Assembly (NCBI GenBank): GCA_025618425.1
Contig: CM046835.1
Span: 17,389,959-17,453,958, forward strand
Length of the DNA: 64,000 bases
Source of the DNA: Heliocidaris tuberculata
Taxonomy: Eukaryota > Echinodermata > Echinoidea > Camarodonta > Echinometridae
Direction of reading: 5' to 3'
The notes under the pieces are model-generated. The model saw only the letters and a program-made list of their open reading frames with translations, was not told where the DNA came from and made no database searches. Each line of letters opens with the position of its first letter. The stretch's first letter is position 1. A program made the translations under genes and the position numbers. Of the stretch, positions 8,914-19,040 are shown piece after piece.

Positions 8914-11900
8914 ATGGCTAACCAGTATGGACTGAACTGCGTCGAGTACACCCGCGAGGGTTCTCGGTGCAAGAGGAAGGCACCCCCAGCCTTGGATGCA
9001 TTCCGGTGCTGGCAACACGAAATGTAAGTGAAATAATCATTTTTCATCATCTTTTCATTTACGAAATAATACAAAGACCCTGCGTTTACAAAACTTGTCC
9101 TTCTACCAAACCCAGACACAATCATTGCTGCAATGAATGCCTCAAGGAACATATTTCCCTAAAAGTTGGGCAAATAAAAAAAAAAGGTGTATATATAAAA
9201 TCAAACGAAAACCAATATTGCAAGAAAAAAAGACGGCCCTCCCAGTACATGTCGTCATAAAGAGGTGACAATGGCGAGCTAGGAAGAATGTTTTGTATCT
9301 TGTAGCCTCTCTCATTGAATTTAACCGTTTGCCCTTTTCAAATTGGCTATAAATCTGGGTTATAAATTATGAGCTGATAAATCTAAAGTTTTCGGCACAC
9401 CGGTTCTCGAGCTGTATAGCATAGCCCCGTAAACTTCAAGGATATCAAATTTTGGAGTAAGTTTTATGATATTTTCTTGAATACTATTAAAACTAAGAGT
9501 TTAATTTTTAATCAGATTTTCATTTTTTCACAAATCAAGACCAAAAATCGGTGCCTGTAACTACCTGTTTACTAAGTTATTCAAATTCATGGATGTTTCC
9601 TTCCTGGGGACATAGTAACGAGGTATTACATTAACCTGTTATTATTGAATCAACTACAATACTTGGAATCCAGTTTGCATACATTACTTGTTGGCTGTTG
9701 CTATGTCTGACAAGCCTCTGACAAGCTTTCAGGTTGTCAAGAACAACCGTAAAGGTATGCATAAAATTTGAATATATTTGTAAACAGATCTATTGAATCT
9801 GGACACAACATTGCCATTGCTGTGCATCGCAGCTGAAACTGTTCTTTTGTATTGCAAGGAATTCCTGATACACAGTGGCACAGATTTTGATCCCTTGATT
9901 TTTCAGAATGAAAAAATAAAAAAATCTTGTCAACATGTTTTAGCAGTTATGCTTTATTATTCTATACCCTATACCTTAGATTACTTCTGTATTTTTGTTC
10001 TCTTTTGTTCTATTCATATATGCACTTTTTTGTATAAATCAAGGGTTCCCTTGAAAAAGCAACACTTGATATGGAAAGCGCCATCCTCAAGAAATATATT
10101 ATAAGTTAATGAACGAATAAATAAATAATTATAATAAGTAAATTAATTTGTTTCATTAGTTAACAAAAGCGAGGAACAAAGCAACCGAGCACCGAATAGG
10201 TTACTTTTTTTCCCTCTTTTTTCCAGTTTAATCCCCCAAAAGGCAATTTTCTTATATGCAACTTACCCACATGAAAAACTCAAGAGGGCACTGCAACCAG
10301 GCGCTACGGTTTCTTTAAAAAGAATGTTGAACTTATGTAATACTATTTTATGCACTATCGTATGGGGTGTGAAATTAGGAGATCTCTTTTTAATTTGTTA
10401 AGTGAACATCGGGAAATCCACTGAGTATCTACGGATACACTGCTCACTCGAATCAATCATATTCCATCTTTACTCATCCATCAGTCATATTCCTTAAAGG
10501 GGCAGTCTAATGAGAACTCATGGGGAAATGAAATCGTGCGGAATTTGCAAAAGGCTCGTTTACTTGTACACATAGCACGCCCGTTGTGCGAGGCCGTCGG
10601 ACTAAGGTCATAAATGATCGGACGGCACGAAGTTGACCGAACTGGAGCTCGGCGAATACTTCGGGTTTAACCAGTCCCGGCTCTTAGTCTTGTAACTGGT
10701 TGTAACCTCGTTAAACAAGTTTAGTGTAATGCTGAAATATTTCCAAATACAAAACACGGTTAACTTCTGGTTGATTAGTCTAGCCATCGCTTCTGCACTG
10801 CCCTGCCGCGACTCGTTGTCGCCACAATTACGTAACTAATCCCAGGCTCTACCAGAGAGCTGGCTCTGTAATTACTTTTCCATATGTTTGATTACTTTCC
10901 CACCGCGCGAAATTTAAAACACAAGCCAGTCTTATCTCAGAGGTGGTCCAATATGAATCACATGTTTTAGCACGTGCGATGGAAGTCCTTGTATCGAAGT
11001 GACACGAAGCTCGAGTATATTTTCCTCTCTCATCGGAAATCGCCCATGCAGGCCTACCAAAGTATCCCTTTAAATGCTATCGCTTTATTCAATTTGACTA
11101 AACTGTTTTAATTGCTAACAGGAAAACAACGATTATATTCCAAGTATTGTGAAGAAGAATAATTGTTAAAACCTTCATTTCAAAGTTATCTATTTTCTTT
11201 GTTTGCTATATAAATAAATCTTCAGTGTGATTGGTCTTTTATTACAGACGGCCAGTCAGGGTTCGATGCTGTGTGCAGGTTGGACCCAGGAGAGATCGCA
11301 GACGCTGCACCCGGCGCGGCCTTCATACGCTCGAAGGAGACGCCGGCGACGAGCTCTACTGCACGCAACACGGTATGTACTCTATTTAATAGTTAATACA
11401 AATACAAATAAAGTGCGATGAAATTAAAACAAACATATAACTCAGGTATTTGAAAATGTTCCGAATCTACATTATTTGTTTAAAGCATTAGTAATATACA
11501 AGCCTGAAGGTTTCATTTGAAAATGCAAGTTAATCAAACTAAGATACAAAGGGATAAATTGTGGAGTAGGCATGCATAATATACTTTTGGTACACAATAC
11601 ATAATAATATAATAATGCACTCAACCTACCACTTTTATAGTGCAAATCAATGTAAATGTCCATGGGCCCAGCCGATAAAACTCATCGTTCAAAAGGGGGG
11701 AAATACAATAAAACATACTCTTAATTAAATTGAATTGAGACATCTTTGTTTTTATGACTGATACATGTATATTAAATTGATACAGAGATTCGGAGGGGGT
11801 CACCACCTTTCCATCCTCTCCATAGTCGTATGGGCACATTTTCGCTAGGGGGTGGGGCTGACATCTTTTGCCCGAATATCACATTTTTTACACATTTTCT

Positions 11901-12524
11901 AATGAAAATCTTCATAAATTAGTATTCGGGCAACTTCTTGCTCTAATATGAGATTACTCGGGAACCTCGCTGCTCGAATTATGAGGTACACGGTTGCCCA
12001 AATATCGCCACTTTCAAAATCTTCGGGGGGGGGGGGGCTGCATCCACCCCCCCCCCCCATGCAGCCCCCCCCCCCCATTTTAGCGTTAAGGACAAAAGTC
12101 CTGAAAATAATCCTGATAATCCTGTGAAAAAGATGTTGGGAACTTAATCAAGGCACTTCAGATAGCAATACAACAAAATCATATCAACACGAAGTGGGAG
12201 AGGATCGTGTGGTACAAAAAAATAATGAACTAATTTCTTATTTTCATTTTTATTTTCATTACAGTCAACAAGTTGCACCGTGAGCACGGTCGTGCGGAGG
12301 TCGTTCCTGCTTACCGACAGCAGCAGGAGGAGAGGCGGAGACGGGAGGAGGAGCGTGAGCAACTTCACCCGAGACGGAGGTCACCCCGTCTTGTAGCGCG
12401 GGAGATCGCAGCTGCAGCCGCCGCTCAGCTCGAGGCAGCTAGAGAGCAGCGTCGTGCCGCCAATCGGGCCAACCAGAACCTGCGGAGGTCGGCCCGAATT
12501 GCCGCGAGGCGAGGCAATGTGTGA
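8914..12524 (+). CDS. Unrecognised 164-aa protein with two Cys/Cys/Cys-x2-His modules; three coding exons
   Basis: Exons: 8914-9023 (ends AT|GTAAGT), 11248-11372 (ATTACAG| to CACG|GTATGT) and 12265-12524 (ATTACAG| to TGA). The joined frame is open for 164 codons, with intron phases 2 and 1. The start ATG has AAG before and G after, and an in-frame TGA upstream. Residues 9-35 read C-x9-C-x12-C-x2-H (EGSRCKRK, then FRCWQH). Residues 45-78 repeat this as C-x11-C-x17-C-x2-H (DRRRCTRR, then LYCTQH). This spacing looks like a small zinc-binding module. A similar G-x-x-C...C-x-x-H pattern occurs in small uncharacterised domains such as those of giant viruses, but homology is not shown. Residues 96-161 are Arg/Glu/Ala-rich, probably helical and basic, with two RRS-x-R-(L/I)-x-A-R copies at 116-124 and 152-160. 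The exons are GC-rich compared with AT-rich introns. I do not recognise the protein; nucleic-acid binding is only a guess. Confidence 0.7.
9660..9777 (+). repeat. Interspersed repeat, copy 1 (pair with 14,704-14,817)
   Basis: CTTGGAATCCAGTTTGCATA opens both copies. Both continue with TTGCTATGTCTG-CAAGCCTC, CTCAGGTTGTCAAGAACAAC-like blocks and end in TAAAATTTGAATA. They are direct repeats about 5 kb apart that flank exons 2-6 of the Cys/His gene. Confidence 0.75.
10498..11069. mobile_element. TTAA-flanked MITE, copy A (intron 1 of the Cys/His gene)
   Basis: TTAA at 10,494-10,497 and 11,070-11,073 flanks an element that begins AGGGGCAGTCTAATG and ends AGTATCCCT, giving short AGGG/CCCT inverted termini. 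A near-identical copy is at 16,370-16,948. TTAA duplication with short CCC-type termini fits piggyBac-type non-autonomous elements. No transposase is encoded. Confidence 0.8.
11835..12085. repeat. Low-complexity G/C-run element in intron 2
   Basis: Repeated GCCCGAATATC, ATTCGGGCAA and GCCCAAATATCGCC-like pieces are followed by G13 and two C12-C14 runs near 12,025-12,076, with GCATCCACC / CATGCAGCC. This is likely another poly-G MITE. Boundaries are unclear. Confidence 0.45.
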
Positions 12525-12945
12525 TCATAGCCTGGAGTGAGTAAATTTCTCAACATCACATACGTGAATATCAGTAGAAATACATGGAATGTATAAGATA
12601 AAATGAATCTTCAGTCTAAATTATACCGATTTACTTTTTCTTTCCAACTTGAAACAACTATGATTCTCAAAAATATAGACCTTATTTTGACCAATCATTA
12701 AGCCATAAAATGATTTCTCCATCCCACAAAAGAGGAGAAAAATTACATGTCAAAAATATTTACTTTGTGCTTATTGTTTACGAGGATAAAACAGCTCCTC
12801 TTGGGGTCTTGGGGCACATTTTCATGCTAATTCCACATTGGATTGGGCAGGGAGGGGCATGTGCTCCCCATGCTCCTCTGAATTCGTCACTTAAGTTAAT
12901 ACTTTGAAATGTAGATTTTTATTTCTCAACACGTTTTTATTACAG

Positions 12946-13189
12946 ACTGATCTGCAGAAGCAGCAGGGGGGAGACCGAGGGGGGATACTTGGTCGAACAC
13001 TGCTGAGGATCTCGGAACGTAAACGCCTTGCTACAGGAGTAGTGGGGAGGAAGCCGAGACGGGTATTGCATGGCCACTCAATCCAGGCCCGCTGCTTTAT
13101 CGTGGTCAAGAAAGACTGGGTGTGGTCAGTGGAGCCAGACGCCGGAGGCCATTCCCTTTCTTTGACCGCCCGTTAAAAAATCCAAGAAG
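12946..13189 (+). other. Candidate additional exon of the Cys/His gene (3' UTR or alternative coding)
   Basis: A good acceptor (TTTTTATTACAG|) and donor (AAGAAG|GTAAGC) bound a GC-rich 244-bp block. A donor GTGAGT at 12,537 lies 12 bases after the stop of exon 3, so splicing into this block would put it in the 3' UTR. In phase 0 it is open for 76 codons before TAA. The two stop codons at the end of exon 3 argue against a simple extension. Transcript data would decide. Confidence 0.45.
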
Positions 13190-13594
13190 GTAAGCTCAAT
13201 CTATACATTATTTGACTCCTTTTTAACGTTGATAACTTAATTTGATGTAAAATGGACTAACGGTATTCAAATATTATGCATACTTACAAAGTTGCCGATG
13301 ACGACCTGACAGCATGCCATAATAATCCTGCCCAACATAACGACAGCTATCATGACTATAGCTGTGGATAAAATCCACCTTAATGAAATGGCCTTCAGTA
13401 ATGGAGACGACCGTCCATCATTTTTCGAAATGACTTTAAAAATTGCTCTGATATAAACTTTATTAGTATATGATTTTTACTTAATATTGTTATTGTTGGC
13501 TATCGCTAATATTGAAATTCTTTTTATTTTCCATTTGGGTACATGCCCTCACGAACATTCGTTTTTTTTTTTCTTTCTTTCATTTATTTCACAG

Positions 13595-13633
13595 ATCAGG
13601 ACTCACCGTGGGACGCGCATACAATCAAGGGTG
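13595..13633 (+). other. Candidate 39-bp small exon
   Basis: TTTATTTCACAG| precedes and GGTG|GTAAGT follows, both strong matches to splice consensus. It fits as a UTR microexon in the same plus-strand transcript. A further acceptor, TATTTTTGCAG|, occurs at 14,316. Confidence 0.35.
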
Positions 13634-13837
13634 GTAAGTATGCAGGTATTTCAATGTCTACCTTGTGACAAAATGTTCCTGCTCACCAGACCAGTGTAGT
13701 CTACTTTTACATTTTGTATATAGAGGTCTCTAAGACCGTCTGGTTTAAGCTATTGGTCAGTTAAAAAGAATATTAAACCCTAGAACATATATGGGTTCTA
13801 ACCCAGTTGAAATGTTGTAACCTTTCATAAGTTACCA

Positions 13838-13930
13838 CACTGCAAAAATTGGGGTGTTAAATCAACAAGAATCGGCATTCATATATGACTGACTGTCATA
13901 ATAATAATTCAAACCCCAGTTTTTGCAGTG
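13838..13930. mobile_element. Small MITE with CACTGCAAAAA terminal inverted repeats
   Basis: CACTGCAAAAATTGGGGT at the left and ACCCCAGTTTTTGCAGTG at the right are inverted repeats of about 18 bp bounding 93 bp. CA dinucleotides flank both sides. The CACTG-type terminus is compatible with CACTA/EnSpm or Chapaev-like non-autonomous elements; assignment is tentative. Confidence 0.65.
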
Positions 13931-13977
13931 CATCTCACTGTTGTAGAGAATTATGGTGTATTGCAGTCATCCCTCTG

Positions 13978-13986
<9 letters not shown>

Positions 13987-14037
<51 letters not shown>
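13987..14037. repeat. (TA)n microsatellite
   Basis: Nearly uninterrupted TA dinucleotides with one TG step. Confidence 0.95.
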
Positions 14038-14703
14038 TTGGGAGCGCTATGTCTTTAGAGCTTGTTACAAGAGATCATTTGGCATGAGTTGTCCGTTTAA
14101 GAATTTCGTAGACAACATCTTGCAACAACAACAACCAAAAAGAAAATCGATTAATGTTTGAAAAGAATAACTTGGAAAGAGGAATAGTATAAGATCAGAT
14201 GGTTGGATAGTACAGGAAAAATGAGCAAGGAGAAATCGATGGGACGATTTTTTTTTTTAAGGATTTAAAAAGTTCTTACATGTATTATGGTTAGAATCAA
14301 TATCTTATTTTTGCAGATAAGTAGGAAAAAGGAGAAAAAACTAAAAAAGAGTAAGGCAACCTCGTACTTCTTCAACGTTAATTTATATCATTCATAACGA
14401 GTTTTTCAATGTGCAAATATTTATTTTGATAGTTAAATATAACGTTTTAAAAATATTTCAGTTGTGATTTTATTCGCGATTCAATTCACACCCCTGTAAA
14501 AAATCTCTATGGAAGGCAAAAATCCGCACAAAATATTTCAATGTTAAAATATGAATATGAATAATTTGAGCAACAAATGTCATATCAAAGAGCTGACGAC
14601 AATCAAATAGACCGGTTCTGTAATGTATTCAAATTTATGCACATTTCTTCTCTGAGCACCTAGTGCTATGCCATTAACCGGCTTTTTATAAATGAGCCAC
14701 AGT
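14038..14703. other. AT-rich spacer, no gene recognised apart from a possible acceptor
   Basis: A T10/A-rich stretch around 14,250 and a candidate 3' splice site at 14,316 followed by an A/G-rich segment (possible last exon). Nothing else supported. Confidence 0.4.
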
Positions 14704-14817
14704 GCTTGGAATCCAGTTTGCATACATTATTTGTTGCTATGTCTGGCAAGCCTCCGGCAAACTCTCAGGTTGTCAAGAACAACCTTTGTTTGAAAGGTAT
14801 TTATAAAATTTGAATAC
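14704..14817 (+). repeat. Interspersed repeat, copy 2 (pair with 9,660-9,777)
   Basis: Same order of blocks as copy 1, with a small internal deletion after CATTATTTG and an insertion of TTTGTTTGA near the end. Confidence 0.75.
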
Positions 14818-15154
14818 ATTACCGAAGCGGTCTGTTGACTAAAATGATAAACATTTAGAAGAATGTAAAGTAGAAACAGTTTCGTTACTGATATTCAATT
14901 GATGATCGAGACTTCCATGTTCCACAAAAATAGATTTTTGAAATTCTCATTATGAAGGCAAGTATAACCCCTGATCCCACAATGGTTCATCAGTTGGTCG
15001 GAGCAAAGCACTAATCTATATCATTAAAATATATATACATACAACATTCATGTAATTCCGTTACGACCCAAGTGGAATTGCAAAACATGACATTCTCATC
15101 AGTATGATCAGTAGGCCTAATGGTTGAGTCCATAGATGTATGTTTGGTTCCTTC

Positions 15155-15397
15155 CATGGGCGCAAATCCAGGGGGGACAGGGGGACATGTCCCCCCACCT
15201 TTTTGAAAATAGGCGAATGTACCCCCCACCTTTTTGAATAACCTTTGTTTGTTTTTTTGCTTGTTAGAGAATTTTGGAGGCAAATATCCCCCCCCCCCCC
15301 ACCTTTTTGAATGACTTTTTTTTTTTTTTTTTTTGCTTGTCAGAGATTTTGGGAGGCGAATGTCCCCCCAAAATTTCAAAATGGATTTGCCCCACTG
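15155..15397. mobile_element. hAT-like MITE (243 bp) with near-exact 8-bp target duplication
   Basis: The left end CATGGGCGCAAATCC and right end GGATTTGCCCCACTG are inverted repeats. The flanks GTTCCTTC (15,147-15,154) and GTTCTTTC (15,398-15,405) differ by one base. The interior contains three ACCTTTTTGAA blocks and two TTGCTTGT(C/T)AGAG modules with poly-C and poly-T. The minus-strand reading frame here is an artefact of these runs. Confidence 0.8.
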
Positions 15398-16031
15398 GTT
15401 CTTTCTGAAGTGATTTTCCTTTAAATGTATGTAAATAGAATCCCTCACAAAATTGCATCTGTTTCTGTCTTGTCATTCCCCCCCCCCCTTTTGTTTTAAA
15501 AATTCACAGATATACTGCGGAATTTTTTGTCTGCGTAATGACTGAACTATGACATCTGGGCTCATCTGTTTTTGACAAATTGTAATCGCGACAGGATAGT
15601 TTCTACATGTTTCATAACCTTTATTTACACTTTAACCACTTTCAAAATTTTACTTGAAAATTCTTCATTTTTCAGTTACGTTAATCTGCAGGAATTCTAA
15701 TGTTAGTAGGTCTTATGAAAAGACATATTCAGGCATTAATATGGCTGCCCTTAAACTGTGGGTGAAGCACGCCCAGTCGGGTGCTTTTCTTTCTTTCTTT
15801 CTCTTTCTCTTTCCTTTTCCTTTTCTTTTCTCTTTCTGTTAGGGCTTAGCATAAATTTTCCTGGATTCCATGACACCGTAAAAATACAAATCATTTTTAC
15901 TGCCAAAGTGTTAATAGTTACGTTCACACGATGGGAGCTTAACTTGTAGTTTTCTTGTAGTTTCAGCCCGTATGAACGAACTCGTGGTTTCGAAAATTTA
16001 AGTTTACTCGTGGTTCTAGAACCACAAGCGA

Positions 16032-16061
16032 GCTCGTGGTTAAGGCCTTAACCACGAGCAG

Positions 16062-16099
<38 letters not shown>
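16032..16099. repeat. Perfect 28-bp palindrome followed by a run of 37 G
   Basis: Bases 16,032-16,059 are a gapless palindrome centred on AAGGCCTT (arm GCTCGTGGTTAAGG). Three bases later a 37-base G run begins (16,063-16,099). Run length may be inaccurate because of sequencing limits. Confidence 0.9.
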
Positions 16100-16100
<1 letters not shown>

Positions 16101-16369
16101 CCTCCGTCGAAGTCTCGGCATGTGAACGTAATAAACTTTAAGTTTCGCAAGCTTGTAGTTAGCGTTGACCTCTCTGTTCATGATAATCCGGATAATACCC
16201 TACGCACGAATTATGAACACAGGATCTAATATGTGTACTATACACGCAATCGGTAGTATCTACTTCATGGGTTAACCACGACGATCGCTCCGCTTGTAGT
16301 TAGGCTCGTTGTTTAGGGCTCATGTGAACCCTCGCTGCGGTTAGGGAGTCGTGGTTTTGTTAACTTTAA

Positions 16370-16948
16370 AGGGGCAGTCTAATGAGAACTCATGGGGAAA
16401 TGAAATCGTGCGGAATTTGCAAAAGGCTCGTTTACTTGTACACATAGCACGCCCGTAGTGCGAGGCCGTCGGACTAAGGTCATAAATGATCGGACGGCAC
16501 GAAGTTGACCGAACTGGAGCTCGGCGAATACTTCGGGTTTAACCAGTCCCGGGCTCTTAGTCTTGTAACTGGTTGTAACCTCGTTCCCCCAAACAAGTTT
16601 AGTGTAATGCTGAAATATTTCCAAATACAAAACACGGTTAACTTCTGGTTGATTAGTCTAGCCATCGCTTCTGCACTGCCCTGCCGCGACTCGTTGTCGC
16701 CACGATTACGTAACTAATCCCAGGCTCTACCAGAGAGCTGGCTCTGTAATTACTTTTCCATATGTTTGATTACTTTCCCACCGCGCGAAATTTAAAACAC
16801 AAGCCAGTCTTATCTCGGAGGTGGTCCAATATGAATCACATGTTTTAGCACGTGCGATGGAAGTCCTTGTATCGAAGTGACACGAAGCTCCGAGTATATT
16901 TTCCTCTCTCATCGGAAATCGCCCATGCAGGCCTACCAAAGTATCCCT
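16370..16948. mobile_element. TTAA-flanked MITE, copy B
   Basis: TTAA at 16,366-16,369 and 16,949-16,952 bounds an element nearly identical to copy A (10,498-11,069). Small differences include CGTTCCCCCAAACAAG versus CGTTAAACAAG. The close identity suggests recent activity or recent duplication. Frames within it are not genes. Confidence 0.8.
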
Positions 16949-17306
16949 TTAAGTTTCGCTGACTTAGAGTTTCGAAGCCACAAGTCCCGTATGACTGGGA
17001 GATGGTGACCTGTGGATGATGAGCCTACGGGGTAATGACCCTTAAACTGTAGGTGATGGGCACGTTTAGTCAGGCGCTTTTCTTTCATTCATACATTTTG
17101 GGGGGTAGGACTTAGCATAGGTTTTCGTGGATCTAATGACATCAGTAATATTGTTTTATTTTAAGTGGATGAACCGTATGCTTAGTAAGGTGCTTTTTTG
17201 TATAGGTTGCCCCGGGATTCAATGACACAAGAGATCATTTTGTTTTTTGTATTGATTTTCCCTCTTTTTTTATACATCATTGTGGATATTTTGTTGTTTT
17301 ATTTTA

Positions 17307-17337
<31 letters not shown>

Positions 17338-19040
17338 TTTTTTTTGGGGGGGGGGGGGGTTAAATTAGGCTTTGCATAGGTTTTACTTGGGATCCATGGC
17401 AACAAAGATATCTTGTACTGATTTTATAATGTATTGTTTAGTGTAGGTAATGCCTGGCTGGGAGATGGTGATGTGTGAATGATGAGCCTCCGGGGCTCTG
17501 CCCTTAAACTGTGGGTGAACGCCACGCCCAGTCAGGTTCTTTTCTTTCTTTCTTTCTATTTCCTTTTCCTTTTCTCTCCTCTTTCTGTTAGGGCTTAGCA
17601 TTTATTTTATATACTGTTAATGCGATATTTTTTTTGTGGTGAAATTAGGCTTTGCATAGGTTTCACATGGGATCCATGGCAACAAATATATCTTGTATTG
17701 ATTTTATAATGTATTGTTTAGTGTAGGTAATGCCTGGCTGGGAGATGGTGACCTGTGAATGATGAGCCTCCGGGGCTCTGCCCTTAAACTTTGGGTGAAC
17801 GCCACGCCCAGTCAGGTTCTTTTCTTTCTTTCTTTCTTTCTCTTTCCTTTTCCTTTTCTTTCCGCTTTCTGTTAGGGCTTAGCATTGATTTTATATACTG
17901 TTATTGCGATATTTTTGTTTTGGTGAAATTAGGCTTTGCATAGGTTTCACTATGGATCCATGGCAACAAAGTTTTTATTGTATTGATTTTAATAATGTTT
18001 AGTGTAGGTGATGCCTGACTGGGAGATGGCAACCTGTGAATGATGAGCCTAGGGGGCTGTGCCGTTGAACTGTAGGTGAACGGCACGCCCAGTTAGGTGC
18101 TTTTCTTCCCCCTTTTTTTTAGGGGGGGGGGGAGGGGTTCATAAGGGTTAGCGAGTGTTTCCATAGATTCCATGTTTACATATAGTACATAGTAACTTTC
18201 TCTTGTTTAATGTGGATGAGCGGATGAACAGATGATCGGTATTGGGGGGGGGGGTGGCTTATTATAGCTTTTCCTGGATTCCATGAAATTAGATATCTTG
18301 TATTGATCTCTTTGTAACGTAATTCATGGTGTATTTTTTAAAAAATAAGGCTTAACATATAATTCCTCGAGATTCAATGACACGAGATATCATGTATCTT
18401 TTTTTTTTAAATTTTGATGCGTTATTTTTTTTCATTTGTTTATTTTATTTTATCTTTTTTTTCGTTGTAACGTATGTGCTTAGTAAGGTGCTTTTTTGTG
18501 CATGTTCCGAAATTCAATGACACAAGAGATTAGATCATGCATATAGCGTTTGTTTTTTTCTTGTTCCTTTTTTCATTTGTCCTTGCGATTTTTAATTTTT
18601 TTTTGTTGGTGAAATTACGCTTTGCATGGGTTTCACTTGGGATCAATATCAACAAAGATATCTTGTATTGATTTTATAATTTTATAATGTTTAGTGTAGG
18701 TATCTTTTTTTTTTTTTGGAGGGGGGGGGGTGGTTTATTAAAGCTTTTCCTGGATTCCATGAAATTAGATATCTTGTATTGATCTCTTTGTAACGTAATT
18801 ATTGATGTCCTTTTTTTAAAATAAGGCTTAACATATAATTCCTCGAGATTCAATGACACGAGATATCATGCACCTTTTTTTTTTTTTTTTTTTTTTTTTT
18901 CATTTGTCATTGCGATTTTTTAAATATTTTTTGTTGTTGGTGAAATTAGGCTTTGCATGGGTTTCACTTGGGATCAATGTAAAAAAAGATATCTTGTATT
19001 GATTTTATAATTTTATAATGTTTAGTGTAGGTAATTCCTG

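Larger units (their letters stand above)
15905..16990. mobile_element. Composite insertion interrupting the satellite field
   Basis: Non-satellite DNA rich in CTCGTGGTT, CTTGTAGTT and AACCACGA motifs is itself split by the TTAA-flanked MITE at 16,370. Satellite sequence resumes at ACTGGGAGATGGTGACC (about 16,995). The ends of the outer element were not resolved. Confidence 0.5.

Noticed and set aside
12273..12524. Stand-alone 83-codon gene starting at an internal TTG
   Set aside because: It is exon 3 of the spliced Cys/His gene; the reading frame joins cleanly to exons 1 and 2.
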